Notes: generated by a model not told the origin, from the sequence alone. Positions 1 to 9,391 are shown, counted from the stretch's first letter. The stretch is 64,000 nt of DNA from Dictyoglomus thermophilum H-6-12 (GCF_000020965.1 NC_011297.1:124001-188000); one strand, 5' to 3'. Numbers and translations are program-made.

Positions 1-1
1 G

Positions 2-403
2 GTAGAGTATTTGAAGGAAAAGCTCAAAAAGGTTTTATCTTATAAGGGAGAATATAAACCTATTGAGAAAGAAAGAAATGTAGGAAAAAGACCTTCAAGA
101 GGTTTAGCAACACCAAAAGAAGAATATTATATCCCTATTCTTGAAAGTCTTTACGAGTTAGGTGGAAGGGGAACTATTGGAGAAGTTCTTGATAGAGTTG
201 GAGAAAAGATGAAATATGTCTTGAACGAATATGATTATGAGTTTCTGCAATCTGGTAATATTCGTTGGAGGAATCGTGCTCAATGGACAAGGCTTGAACT
301 TGTTCACCAAGGTTTGTTAAAGAATAACTCTCCTAATGGGGTCTGGGAGCTTTCTGAGAAAGGATATAAATTTTTAATGGAGAAAAAGAAGAGTGGTTCT
401 TAG
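2..403 (+). CDS. Mrr_N-like winged-helix protein, 5' end uncertain
   Basis: The frame is open from the window edge; a TTG at 11 could start a 130-residue protein, but the true start may lie upstream. Residues about 40-125 resemble the N-terminal winged-helix domain of Mrr-type restriction proteins: a helix bundle, then an N-R-x-x-W-x-R-x-x-L segment and a closing [12 protein letters not shown] strand-turn. No nuclease domain follows, so this is probably a stand-alone DNA-binding protein. Its stop lies 2 bp before the next start, so it is cotranscribed with the sigma-region-4-like gene. Function is unknown; the restriction link is family knowledge only. Confidence 0.6.
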   Translation, partial: VEYLKEKLKKVLSYKGEYKPIEKERNVGKRPSRGLATPKEEYYIPILESLYELGGRGTIGEVLDRVGEKMKYVLNEYDYEFLQSGNIRWRNRAQWTRLELVHQGLLKNNSPNGVWELSEKGYKFLMEKKKSGS

Positions 404-405
404 CC

Positions 406-921
406 ATGCCTGATTATGATTTTTATGAAGAGGAGCTTTTTAGCAGGGTAGAGGAGCTTTTAAAGGAATTAGAGGCCAAAGAGGAAGCTGATTTAGAGAA
501 AGCGTCGAGGAAGGGAGAGAAAAAAGATTATAGAGTAAGGATAAAGAAGTTTAAGTTTTCTCGTCGCTATACACCTTTAGAGGAATTGCATATAGAGGAG
601 AGCGAAGAAGTTTCTGATCATTATGAGTACTTTGAGGAAGAAAATATTTATGCTATTCAGGATTTAATTGAGGATCCAAGAAGCATAGAAGAGACAATAG
701 AGCAAATAGATATTAGAAGAGAGATTGAGAGGGCACTTGATGCCCTCTCAGAAAGGGAAAGAGAGATATTAAAATGGAGATATGGTTTTAAAGATGGGAA
801 GCCAAGAACTTTAGAAGAAGTTGGTAAATTATTTAATATAACAAGGGAGAGAGTTAGACAAATTGAAGAGAGAGCCCTACGTAAGTTAAGACACATTTTA
901 CAGCAAAGAGATGTATGGTAA
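406..921 (+). CDS. Sigma-70 region 4-like protein
   Basis: 171 residues. The C-terminal third (about 105-165) closely resembles region 4 of primary sigma factors: [15 protein letters not shown], then the helix-turn-helix TLEEVGKLF...[18 protein letters not shown] that reads -35 elements. The N-terminal part is highly charged (Lys/Glu rich) and I see no region 1.2, 2 or 3, so it cannot melt a promoter alone. It could be a partial sigma that works with a separate region-2 protein, as SigO/RsoA do in Bacillus, or a transcription factor that uses the sigma-4 fold. It starts 2 bp after the Mrr_N-like gene; the two probably act together. Convergent with the next operon, with only 5 bp between. Confidence 0.75.
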   Translation: MPDYDFYEEELFSRVEELLKELEAKEEADLEKASRKGEKKDYRVRIKKFKFSRRYTPLEELHIEESEEVSDHYEYFEEENIYAIQDLIEDPRSIEETIEQIDIRREIERALDALSEREREILKWRYGFKDGKPRTLEEVGKLFNITRERVRQIEERALRKLRHILQQRDVW

Positions 922-926
922 GAAAA

Positions 927-2177
927 TTAACTATAAAACTTTTCTCTCATCTCATCCATATTTATTACTTTATTATTTAATCTTGCTTCCTCAGAGGCAA
1001 AAGCCATAAGATGACTTTCTATAGATTCTTCAATATTTGAAAGAGTTTCTTCTTTTTCTCCCTTGAGTACTTTTACGAATTCTTCCATTATTCCTTCGTC
1101 GCCTCCTGCATGCCCTACTAAGTCTTTAAAGGGTAGGCTAAGATTAATCAATTCTTCTCCCTTTCCAAACTTTTGGATATGAATTTTATTCTCGTCAAGA
1201 TCTCCATAAATTTCTCCATGGGTTCCATAAAGATATATTTTTCTTGTAATTTTATTGGTAAAGGCAGTCATTATGAAGGAAGCATATACATTATTTTTAA
1301 ATTTTATTGAAACTATTTGATGATCTACCACATTGTTATCAGAGTAATAAACACATCTTCCATAAGGGCCCTCTCTTAGGGCTTTTAATCTCCCTTCTAA
1401 AGATAGGTCCTCAGAGATTACAGATACAGGCCATCCTGTATAATCTCCTAAATAGATTCTTTTTGCATCATAAGGGCAATCTATATTACAGTCAAGACAT
1501 CTTTCCTTTGCTCCCTCTGGAGCATTTTCTTTTTTAAAGTATCGTAATTCTCCAAAGGATGATAAGGTTTGAGATTTTTCTCCTGTAAGGAAGGTTAAAA
1601 TATCAAGATCATGGCAACTTTTGGCAAGAATTGAAGGGGCGGATGTTTCTGAATTTCTCCAATTCCCCCTTACAAAGCTGTGGGCAAAATGGAAAAATCC
1701 AATATTTTCCACAAGGTTTATACCAATAAGATCTCCTATCTCTTTTTTATCTAAAAGCTCTTTTAGCTTTTGGAAAAACATAGTGTATCTTAATACGTGA
1801 GCTACTGTTATGTTTGCTTTATTTTCTTTTGCTACTTTGTATAATTCCTTTATTTCTTCAAGATTTACTCCTATAGGTTTTTCTAAGAGTATATTATATC
1901 CTTTTTTAATGGCTGCAATAGCAGGTTTCACATGCATTCTATCCATGGTAGTTATGATTACTCCATCGGCAAATTTTTCTCTTTCAAAGACTTCTTCCCA
2001 AGTTTTAAACTGTCTTTCAGGAGGTATATTATGTTCTTTTGCAAATCTTTCTCTTTTTACATCATTAGGCTCTGCTACAGCAACTGCCTTTATATCAGGT
2101 CTCTTTAATATTATCTTTCCATAGGCTTCATACCCTCTATTTCCTGCGCCAATAACTATGACTTCAACGTGTCTCAT
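927..2177 (-). CDS. Gfo/Idh/MocA family NAD(P)-dependent oxidoreductase
   Basis: 416 residues. The N-terminal Rossmann fold has VIGAGNRG at about 8-15 and the family EKP motif at 99-101; the C-terminal domain carries the CHDLDIL segment with the probable catalytic His-Asp. A cysteine cluster (RCLDCNIDCPYDAKR, plus a later RCVYY) about residues 230-285 is typical of one subfamily and could bind a metal or be structural. Its start overlaps the kinase stop by 4 bp, so it is translationally coupled as the last gene of the DeoR-SIS-kinase operon. It probably oxidises or epimerises a sugar or amino sugar; the substrate is not determinable from sequence. Confidence 0.8.
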   Translation of the reverse strand: MRHVEVIVIGAGNRGYEAYGKIILKRPDIKAVAVAEPNDVKRERFAKEHNIPPERQFKTWEEVFEREKFADGVIITTMDRMHVKPAIAAIKKGYNILLEKPIGVNLEEIKELYKVAKENKANITVAHVLRYTMFFQKLKELLDKKEIGDLIGINLVENIGFFHFAHSFVRGNWRNSETSAPSILAKSCHDLDILTFLTGEKSQTLSSFGELRYFKKENAPEGAKERCLDCNIDCPYDAKRIYLGDYTGWPVSVISEDLSLEGRLKALREGPYGRCVYYSDNNVVDHQIVSIKFKNNVYASFIMTAFTNKITRKIYLYGTHGEIYGDLDENKIHIQKFGKGEELINLSLPFKDLVGHAGGDEGIMEEFVKVLKGEKEETLSNIEESIESHLMAFASEEARLNNKVINMDEMREKFYS

Positions 2178-3157
2178 TGTTTTTCCTCCTCCTTATAAAT
2201 TTTTAAAAGTTTATTTATAAAATCTTCTCTCTTTTGGCCATTATTTTCGTAATTTAGAAAAGCAAGAAGCACAGCACCGAGTACAGGGGAAAGTTTTGGG
2301 GGTTTTACCTCATATCCTCCTTTTGCCAATAGCTTTATAAACTCTTCTCTTACAATCTCATTTTTTTCTAAAACACTTCCGCTATAGGTTACAGTAATTG
2401 GTTTTTCGATTTTTAAAAATTTGTTTGCTGTGGTTACAGTAAGGGCTAACTCTTTTGCTGATTCTTTTAATATCTTTAAAGCCTTTTTATCACCTATTTT
2501 AGCAATCTCGTAGGTAATCTTAGCTACAGAAGCAATATTTGATCTTCTATCTTTTTGAGGATCGTAGATAAATTCAATAAAATCTAAGTGATCTCTTAAA
2601 TTTAGTTTTTTAAAGATTAGTTTTGTAAGATCTGTTCTTCTTTTCCTACCATCAAGTTCTCTGCTTACTTCATTCAGTGTCCTATAGCCTATATAATATG
2701 CGCTTCCTTCATCTCCAATGATACTACCCCATCCTGAAACTCTTATATCTTTATTCCCTTTTCTTCCGTAGGTTATAGTTCCTGTTCCTGCTACTACATG
2801 AATTCCATCTCTTGCTAAATTCCCTCCAGCCCATCCTATAACTACATCGTTTACAATGGTGTCTGCTTCTATATTCAATTCTTCTTTTATTATTTTTCTT
2901 AAAATTTTTATATCTTCTCTGAATTCTCCTACTGCAGGAAGCCCAAAGCAGGATTTAATATCTTTAGGATTTATATTCTTTAGTACAGGATAGAGAAGTT
3001 CTCTTAGATTTTTTCTAAAAACTTCTTCACCATTTTCTAAGATATTAGTAGGACCCGATGTATTTTTAAAGATAAGATTACTCTCTTCATCTAGAAGATA
3101 AGCAATAGTCTTTGTTCCTCCACCATCTACACCTAAAAAGTACATTTTAATCACCAA
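2174..3157 (-). CDS. BadF/BadG-type N-acetylhexosamine kinase
   Basis: About 327 residues from a GTG; an ATG four codons in (3145) is better placed after the purine-rich site and gives MYFLGVDGGGTKT, so that start is preferred. The GVDGGGTKT phosphate-1 loop, the VVAGTGTITYG segment and the GSVLEKN region match the ASKHA fold of GlcNAc kinase-like ATPases. It probably phosphorylates an amino sugar (GlcNAc, GalNAc or glucosamine) in the cytoplasm. It lies between a SIS-domain isomerase and a Gfo/Idh/MocA oxidoreductase and overlaps the latter by 4 bp, fitting an amino-sugar catabolic operon under the DeoR regulator. Confidence 0.75.
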   Translation of the reverse strand: MVIKMYFLGVDGGGTKTIAYLLDEESNLIFKNTSGPTNILENGEEVFRKNLRELLYPVLKNINPKDIKSCFGLPAVGEFREDIKILRKIIKEELNIEADTIVNDVVIGWAGGNLARDGIHVVAGTGTITYGRKGNKDIRVSGWGSIIGDEGSAYYIGYRTLNEVSRELDGRKRRTDLTKLIFKKLNLRDHLDFIEFIYDPQKDRRSNIASVAKITYEIAKIGDKKALKILKESAKELALTVTTANKFLKIEKPITVTYSGSVLEKNEIVREEFIKLLAKGGYEVKPPKLSPVLGAVLLAFLNYENNGQKREDFINKLLKIYKEEEKQ

Positions 3158-3182
3158 ATTTTTTAATTTTTAGATTTAAAAT

Positions 3183-4172
3183 CTAGAACTTTACTACCTT
3201 GGTCAGATTTCTTGGATTTTCTACATCTATGTTTTTACTCTTTGCGATGTTTAGTCCTAATATTTGACCCCATATAACCTTTAAAAATAGGCTTTCAGGA
3301 AGGTCAGATATATATAAATCTGTATCTTTTCCGCCTATGGTTATCACATCTGCCCCATAGTTTTTGAGTTCATTAACTAAGGGTTTTTCTTCCTCTATTC
3401 CCTTGGTATATATGGAAACTAAAAAGCCTTCCTCAAGTAGGGATTTTGGACCATGCCTGTATTCAAAAGTAGAGTAAGCTTCTATTTTAGATAAGGACAT
3501 TTCTTCTAATTTTAATGCAGATTCTCTGGCAATACCCTCTTCTGCTCCAAGTCCTAAGAACACATAATGTTTATAGGATGTATGGTTTAAGGATAAATCA
3601 TTAGCACTATTTATTATCCTTTCGGTTTCTTTTACTAAGTCCTTATATATATTTATATCTTCTCCTTTGATAAAGCTTGCTATTAACTGTAGGGTAAGAA
3701 GCATAGAAGAGAAGGACTTTGTCATAACAATAGCCTCTTCTTTTATTGGTAATATAATTGAACTTTGAGATATTTTAACTAATGAGCTGTCTTCTTCTAA
3801 AGTAATACCAAGAGTTGGAATTCCTATTTCTTTGAATTTTTCTCCCGCTTTAATCACTTCTGTAGATTCTCCTGAACGAGATATCAATATGGCAGATTTT
3901 TTTATATTTTTAGAAGTCCCTAAATTTTCATCTATAGCAAACCATACTTCTCCTCCTGGTAGAGCTTTGGTTTCTATTTGAGTTTTATGGGTAAAGAATC
4001 TGCTTCCAGAAAGGCTTAGATATAAAGAAGTCCCACACCCTATAAAATAGATTATATCGGAGTTTAAAATGAATTTAGGAAGATTATTGTTTTTTAAGTA
4101 ATTTTCAACATATGCAAAAACTTTAGGAAGTTCTGTAATTTGCTCTTTAATTTCTTTCTCTACAATATACAT
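3183..4172 (-). CDS. SIS-domain sugar isomerase/deaminase (AgaS/GlmS-C like)
   Basis: 329 residues with two SIS domains like the isomerase half of GlmS but no glutaminase domain. SRSGEST (about residue 99) is the phosphosugar-binding loop, followed by a Thr-Lys-Ser-Phe (TKSF) motif; ESALKLEEMS and EYRHGPKS are family signatures of AgaS/FrlB-type deaminases. It probably converts an amino-sugar phosphate to a ketose phosphate with release of ammonia. A GGAGG site precedes the ATG. Second gene of the minus-strand operon, 11 bp downstream of the DeoR gene. Exact substrate is unknown; GalN6P or GlcN6P are the obvious candidates. Confidence 0.8.
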   Translation of the reverse strand: MYIVEKEIKEQITELPKVFAYVENYLKNNNLPKFILNSDIIYFIGCGTSLYLSLSGSRFFTHKTQIETKALPGGEVWFAIDENLGTSKNIKKSAILISRSGESTEVIKAGEKFKEIGIPTLGITLEEDSSLVKISQSSIILPIKEEAIVMTKSFSSMLLTLQLIASFIKGEDINIYKDLVKETERIINSANDLSLNHTSYKHYVFLGLGAEEGIARESALKLEEMSLSKIEAYSTFEYRHGPKSLLEEGFLVSIYTKGIEEEKPLVNELKNYGADVITIGGKDTDLYISDLPESLFLKVIWGQILGLNIAKSKNIDVENPRNLTKVVKF

Positions 4173-4184
4173 AATATTAACCTC

Positions 4185-4943
4185 CTACAAGATAAATTTT
4201 TGACTCCATTCAGGAATTTTTTTGAACTCTTCAGGTATAGAGTCTGAGACTATATAATCTAAATCGTCTAAGTCACATACTTTAAAGGGTGCTGAATTGT
4301 TAAACTTTGAACTATCTACAATAAGTACTTTTTTCTCTGCTTTTGAGATTATTGTTTTTGCTACTTCCGCCTCTTCCATATCAAAGAAAGTGATGCCATT
4401 TTTTATATCTACACCATTAGCGCCAAAAAAATAATAGTCTATTTTTCCTATTTCCTGGAAAAATTTAATTACATGTCCTCCAATACATTCAAAGGATCTT
4501 TCCTTTGCTGTTCCTCCCGAGTGGATCAATCTAAAATTTTTTCTTAAATTTATTACTGCCCATGCAGTAGTGATGGAGTTAGTTAAAATGGTTAAATCAG
4601 TGATAGGACTTTGATCTAAAGCTTGTACCATGTAATATATAGTAGTTCCCCCACTCATGGCAATGACAGAATTATCTTTTAAGAGAGATATGGCCTTTTT
4701 GCCTATTTCTTTTTTAATTTCTTTATTCTCTTCGAGTCTTAAGAAGAAAGAGTTTTCTGAAGATATACTCGTTGCTGTTGCCCCACCTCTTACTCTCTTT
4801 ATTAATCCTTGCTTTTCTAAAAATTTTAAATCTCTTCTCACAGTTATTTCTGAGATGGAAAGTTCTTTTGCTATCTCTTGGACAGTAAGAAAGCCCCTTT
4901 CTCTTATTAGTTTTAAAATCTTTTCAAATCTATATTCTTTCAT
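4185..4943 (-). CDS. DeoR-family transcriptional regulator
   Basis: 252 residues. An N-terminal winged helix (about 5-58) contains TVQEIAKELSISEITVRRDL and RVRGGA, the DeoR signature; the rest is the sugar-phosphate-sensing DeoR C-terminal domain (SGGTTIYYM..., FFGANGVD). It heads the minus-strand SIS-kinase-oxidoreductase operon and is divergent from a decayed sugar ABC transporter, so it probably represses one or both transcripts until a sugar phosphate accumulates. AAGGTG lies ahead of the ATG. Confidence 0.9.
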   Translation of the reverse strand: MKEYRFEKILKLIRERGFLTVQEIAKELSISEITVRRDLKFLEKQGLIKRVRGGATATSISSENSFFLRLEENKEIKKEIGKKAISLLKDNSVIAMSGGTTIYYMVQALDQSPITDLTILTNSITTAWAVINLRKNFRLIHSGGTAKERSFECIGGHVIKFFQEIGKIDYYFFGANGVDIKNGITFFDMEEAEVAKTIISKAEKKVLIVDSSKFNNSAPFKVCDLDDLDYIVSDSIPEEFKKIPEWSQKFIL

Positions 4944-4980
4944 TTTTGTTCACCTTAGATCTTTATGTGAATTTTTTATT

Positions 4981-5008
4981 ATTATAATAGATTATTATGG
5001 ATTGTCAA
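4981..5008 (-). promoter_or_regulatory. Promoter of the deoR operon
   Basis: On the minus strand TTGACA (complement of 5003-5008) and TATAAT (complement of 4981-4986) are separated by 16 bp and lie about 40 bp upstream of the DeoR start. Confidence 0.6.
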
Positions 5009-5087
5009 AGATCAGAATCTCTATGTAAATTTTTATTTTTCTTTATTGATCTAAGGCGATAATAGATTTATCTATTAAGAATCAAAA

Positions 5088-5139
5088 TTAATCATATATA
5101 ATCTACTTAATTGTAAATTTTGATTATAAATGATATAAT
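5088..5139 (+). promoter_or_regulatory. Promoter and inverted repeat before the broken transporter
   Basis: TTGTAA (5111-5116) and TATAAT (5134-5139) with a 17-bp spacer. A TCAAAATT / AATTTTGA inverted pair (about 5086 and 5117) brackets the -35 box and may be the operator for the divergent DeoR protein. The GGGAGG ribosome site follows at about 5155-5160. The promoter looks intact even though all three downstream transporter genes are broken. Confidence 0.45.
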
Positions 5140-5168
5140 ACGTAAAAAAAGTAAGGGAGGTGTCTTAA

Positions 5169-6434
5169 TTGAGAAGGATTTTTACTCTTTTAGCTATTTC
5201 CCTTTTAATTTTGCTTATGATTGCTTTGGGGCAGAAAACAGTAACTATTAGATATGGTGTATAGATGAGTGAACAGTTAGATGGTATAAAAGCTCAAATT
5301 GCTGCTTTTGAAAAGAAATATCCCAATATAAAGGTGAAACTTGAGCATGTGCCTTGGGAGGATTATTGGACGAAACTTCAGACTATGATGGCTGGTGGAG
5401 ATTGCTGGGATGTGTTTACAATGGATACAGGTTTTTATTTACCCGATTATGTGGCAAGGAATGCATTAATTGATATTACGCCATATATAAACAGGGATAA
5501 GGTAGATTTAAGTGTATATCCAGCGGGTGTTTTAAAGTTACACAATTTTCAAGGGAAGTATTATTCTTTGCCAAGGGATTACGATACTATTGGGATGTTT
5601 TACAACAAGAAAGCCTTTGATGAGTTGAAGTTAAAATATCCTGATGGGAATTGGACCTGGGAAGATTTAAAGAATGCAGTTGCCAAGTTAACCAAGAAAG
5701 ATGCAAAGGGTAATATATTAAGGTATGGAATTACTGTAGATGGTGGTCCTCTTTCCGTATCACAGGCTTTTCTATTTCCAATGATTTTATCTCTTGGAGG
5801 AGATTTAGTAAAGGATGGCAAAGTAGTTTTTGACAGTGCTCAAGCAAAGGAAGCATTAAGTTTTGCCAGGGAGTTAACTGAGAAGGGTTATGCTCCAAAG
5901 CCTGGAGTAACTAGTGGAGACTTATTTATAGCAGGGAAGAGTGCTATAAACTTTAGTGGTTCATGGATGATGGGTTACTATGCTGAGAATATTAAGTCTT
6001 TTGACTTTGGAGTTGTGATGATTCCAAAATCAAAAACAGGTAAGAGAGCAAATATTTCTGATTCCTTAGGTAATGTTATCTGGAGTAAGACTAAGAATTT
6101 AGATGCTGCATGGACTTTTGTTAAGTGGATGGCGAGCAAAGAGGCGGCAGAGATTCTTGGTAAATCTGGTACTGTGATTCCTGCATATAAAGGTACGGAT
6201 AATTTGTGGGTACAAAGTTTCAAGAAGTTTAAGAAGGAGAAAGATGCACAAGTATTTATAGACTCTGTGAAGTATACAAATCCGTGGCCACAGACAAGAG
6301 GTTCTAGTGAGTGGTTTGATAGATGGGAGACCTACTACATAGTAGAGATCATAGCGGGAAGGTTAGGGGTAGATGAAGGGTTAAAGCAAGCTACAGAAGA
6401 GATAAATGGTATTATTGAGAAGGCATCGCAATAA
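5169..6434 (+). pseudogene. Sugar ABC transporter substrate-binding protein, amber-interrupted
   Basis: A TTG at 5169 behind GGGAGG opens a signal peptide (LRRIFTLLAISLLILLMIALGQ) followed by KTVTIRYGV, and then TAG at 5262-5264. The same frame continues for 389 codons as a family-1 extracellular binding protein (LDGIKAQIAAFEKKYPNIKV, then FTMDTGFY...). Family members usually have Trp near this position (TIRYGxW), so TGG to TAG is the simplest lesion. Translation restarting at ATG 5265 would give a protein without a signal peptide, with no good ribosome site. It would have delivered sugar to the permeases that follow, which are broken too. Confidence 0.8.
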
Positions 6435-6445
6435 GTTGAGTTTGA

Positions 6446-6475
6446 GGGGAGAGATCAGCTAATCTCTCCCCTTTT
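6446..6475 (+). terminator. Hairpin between binding protein and permease
   Basis: GGGGAGAGAT (6446-6455), 6-nt loop, ATCTCTCCCC (6462-6471), then TTTT. Such hairpins after binding-protein genes commonly stabilise or attenuate the message so that the binding protein is made in excess. Confidence 0.7.
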
Positions 6476-6495
6476 AAGATGGAGGTTTTAGAATT

Positions 6496-7354
6496 ATGAG
6501 GGTTCTTGGAGGAATTCCAAAATATAGGCAGGCAATTTATTTTTTTGCCTTCTTATTATATTCCTTTTGGAATTTCTTTTAAGCTTGCTCTTTCTAAATA
6601 TGATGCCGTTTCTGAGCCTCAATATATAGGTTTAGAAAATTTTAGAAAGATCTTTCAAGACAAGATTTTCTGGATTTCTTTAAAGAACTCTTTTTTATAT
6701 GCTCTGTATGTGGTACCAACAGTAGTAATTTTAAGTTTTCTTATTGCGGTTGGACTAAATAAGGATACTAAGTTTTTTAGATTTTTAAGAGTTTTTTACT
6801 TTATTCCTACAGTAACTTCTTCTGTTGCTATTAACTTTGTATGGCTTTGGTTTTTTAATCCTGAATACGGACTTTTAAATACTATATTAGGATTTTTGTG
6901 GATTAAAAAGATATATTGGTTGACAGATTCTAAGATTGCTTTATTTTCTCTTGCTCTTGTAGGCATGTGGGGAAGTTTGAGTTATAATATTATTCTTTTT
7001 CTGGCAGGGTTGCAAAATATTCCATCAACTTATTATGAGGCCGCATCTCTTGATGGTGCAACTAAGAAGGATATTCTATTTCATATTGCTCTTCCGCTTA
7101 TGACTCCCATCATCTTTTTTGTACTTATTATGCAAATTATTAGCTCAGTGCAAATGTTTGAAAGTGTTTTTATTATGACAAGGGGAGGTCCTGGATATTC
7201 TACTTATACTCTAGTATATTACATCTATCGTAATGGTTTTAATTGATTCCGCATGGGATATGGAACAGCCTTATCTTGGATCCTTTACTTTATTCTTTTA
7301 ATCTTAACAATAATTCAGTTTAATCTTCAAAGGAGATGGGTCTATTATGAGTAA
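6496..7354 (+). pseudogene. Sugar ABC permease (MalF type), two frame lesions
   Basis: ATG 6496 behind GGAGG begins MRVLGGIPKYRQAIYFFAFLL, a normal permease N-terminus. The rest of the protein (PFGISFKLALSKYD onward) is in another frame, so there is a frameshift with probable small deletion near 6555-6565. That second frame carries the EAASLDGATKKDILFHIALPLMTP coupling loop but meets TGA at 7244-7246, after which it resumes in frame as FRMGYGTALSWILYFILLI... to a stop at 7352. A TGG to TGA change would explain this. The product cannot be full length. Confidence 0.8.
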
Positions 7355-8030
7355 TAAAATTATAGCCTTTTTACTTATAATTGGTGCTCTGATTATATTT
7401 CTTCCTTACTGGTTCATGTTAATTGTTTCTTTTGAGACTATTGAAGAGGCTTTTGCGGTACCTCCTCATTTTTTTCCCTTTAAATCCTATAATTAATAAC
7501 TACAAAGAAATATTTGTAAAACTTGATTTTGGAAGGTATTTTTTAAATTCTTTAATTGTTACTTTGAGTCTTGTTTTTTCTCAAATTGTGCTTTGTTCTC
7601 TTGCAGGTTATGCCTTTGCAAGGCTTTATTTCCCATTTAAAAATGTAATTTTCTTAATTTTTCTATCGGTGATAATGCTTCCTGGAATTGTTCTATTAAT
7701 TCCCAGATATTTAATTTTGAAGAATTTAGGTCTTGTAAATACTCTAACGGGAGTAATAATCCTGAAGATATTTAGTGAATTTAGTATTTTTCTTTATAGG
7801 CAACATTTTCTATCCATGCCTATTGAAATGGAAGAGGCTGCTATAGTAGCTGGTGCTAATATGTGGAATATATTTTGGAAAATTATGATGCCTCTCTTCA
7901 AGGACAATATTTTAGTAATTGGGGAGTAATTATGGCAGGTGGTGTTATCGCTTCGCTTCCTCCTATCATTCTTTTCCTCTTAACTCAAAAGAGTTTTGTG
8001 GAAGTTATAGCTTTTAGTGGACTTAAATAA
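7347..8030 (+). pseudogene. Sugar ABC permease (MalG type), frameshift plus internal deletion
   Basis: ATG 7347 overlaps the end of the preceding permease. The first frame reads MSNKIIAFLLIIGALIIFLPYW...EEAFAVPPHFFPF and stops; the sequel LNPIINNYKEIF continues one frame over. The switch falls in a run of seven T at 7469-7475, where six would restore the frame. The second frame runs through EEAAIVAGANMWNIFWKIMMPL, then the reading returns to the first frame at QGQYFSNWGVIMAGG...FSGLK (stop 8028-8030). About 40 residues normally present between these parts (the WNDFLWPL region) are absent, so an internal deletion also occurred. Confidence 0.8.
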
Positions 8031-8055
8031 TACAGAAAAATAGAGGTGTTAGGAA

Positions 8056-9381
8056 ATGAAGATTAGTTTTATTGGAGCTGGAAGTGTGGTTTTTACAAGA
8101 AATCTCTTAAAGGATTTGGCATTATTTCCTGAGTCTGAGGGAATAGAGATAGCTCTTATGGATATTGATCCTGAGAGATTAGAAGTAGCAAGAAAAATAG
8201 CCGAAGAGATAAATGAAAAGAAAAATAAGCATTGGAAGATTAAAGGTTATATGGATTTAAAATCTGCTATTGAAAACTCTAATTATGTGATAAATACTGT
8301 TCAGATAGGCGGGAAAGAGGCTACTTATGTAGACTTTGATATACCTGAAAAATATGGATTAAAACAGACCATTGGAGACACTCACGGAATTGGTGGTATA
8401 ATGAGATTTTTAAGGACAGCCCCATTTTTAAAAGATCTTGTTAGGAATATAGAGGAATATGCTCCTTCAGCTTTACTTTTGAATTTTACAAATCCTATGT
8501 CTATGAATCAATGGTATATCAATGATATTTCTGAAATTGAAACCGTAGGTTTATGTCATTCTATTCCTTATACCATTGAGCAGATATCAAGTTATGTGGG
8601 GGTTCCTTCAAAGGAGGTAAACTACAAAGTAGCAGGCATCAATCATATGGCATGGGTTTTGACTTTTGAAAGAAATGGAGAGAATTTATATCCTCTTCTT
8701 TTTAAGGCTATGGAAAGAAAAGAAATATGGGAGAGAGATCCTGTAAGGTTTGAGATATTAAGAATGTTTCATTATTTTGTAACAGAATCTTCAGAACATA
8801 ATGCGGAATATGTTCCATATTTTATTAAAGATGAGGAGCTAATTAAGAAGCTAAATATTCCTATTAGAGAATACATAAGAAGAGTAGAAGAGAATGAAAA
8901 AGTTTTTAATACTTTTAAAGACTATTATTTGAAGGGAAATAAAGAAGCTTATGAGATAGTAAAAGAACATTATGGAGAAGAGGAAGAAGACACTTCTAAG
9001 GAGTATGCTATTCAAATTATTCATGGTATGGAAACTAATGATTCAAGGCTTGTTTATAGCATTGTTAGAAATGAGGGGATTATAGATAATTTACCTATGG
9101 ACTGTATGGTTGAAGTTCCATGTTATGTGGATAAGAATGGGGTTTCTCCTTTAAAAGTAGGGTATTTACCTGATCAGTTAGCAAGTTTAAATCTTCTTCA
9201 TATAAATGTACAAAGACTTGCAGTAAGAGGTGCTGTAGAAAGGGATAAGGATTATATTTATTATGCTGCACTTTTAGATCCTTTAGCTTCCTCCATGTTA
9301 TCTCCAGAAAAAATACATATGATGGTAGATGAACTGTTAAAAGCTCATAAGGAATATTTAAAAGATTTCTTTATAAAGTAG
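8056..9381 (+). CDS. GH4 family alpha-galactosidase (MelA-like)
   Basis: 441 residues, full family length. GH4 enzymes are NAD- and Mn-dependent, redox-assisted glycosidases. Visible marks: N-terminal Rossmann FIGAGSVVFTRN, LMDIDPERLE, TIGDTHGIGGIMRFLRT, NFTNPM, GLCHS (metal-ligand Cys) and AGINHM (metal-ligand His). The GIGGIMRFLRT and GLCHS forms favour alpha-galactosidase over 6-phospho-glucosidase, but related alpha-glucosidases and glucuronidases cannot be excluded. AGAGGTGTTAGG gives the ribosome site. It follows the broken transporter directly, so its substrate may now enter by another route. Confidence 0.8.
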   Translation: MKISFIGAGSVVFTRNLLKDLALFPESEGIEIALMDIDPERLEVARKIAEEINEKKNKHWKIKGYMDLKSAIENSNYVINTVQIGGKEATYVDFDIPEKYGLKQTIGDTHGIGGIMRFLRTAPFLKDLVRNIEEYAPSALLLNFTNPMSMNQWYINDISEIETVGLCHSIPYTIEQISSYVGVPSKEVNYKVAGINHMAWVLTFERNGENLYPLLFKAMERKEIWERDPVRFEILRMFHYFVTESSEHNAEYVPYFIKDEELIKKLNIPIREYIRRVEENEKVFNTFKDYYLKGNKEAYEIVKEHYGEEEEDTSKEYAIQIIHGMETNDSRLVYSIVRNEGIIDNLPMDCMVEVPCYVDKNGVSPLKVGYLPDQLASLNLLHINVQRLAVRGAVERDKDYIYYAALLDPLASSMLSPEKIHMMVDELLKAHKEYLKDFFIK

Positions 9382-9391
9382 GTGAGTGCTT

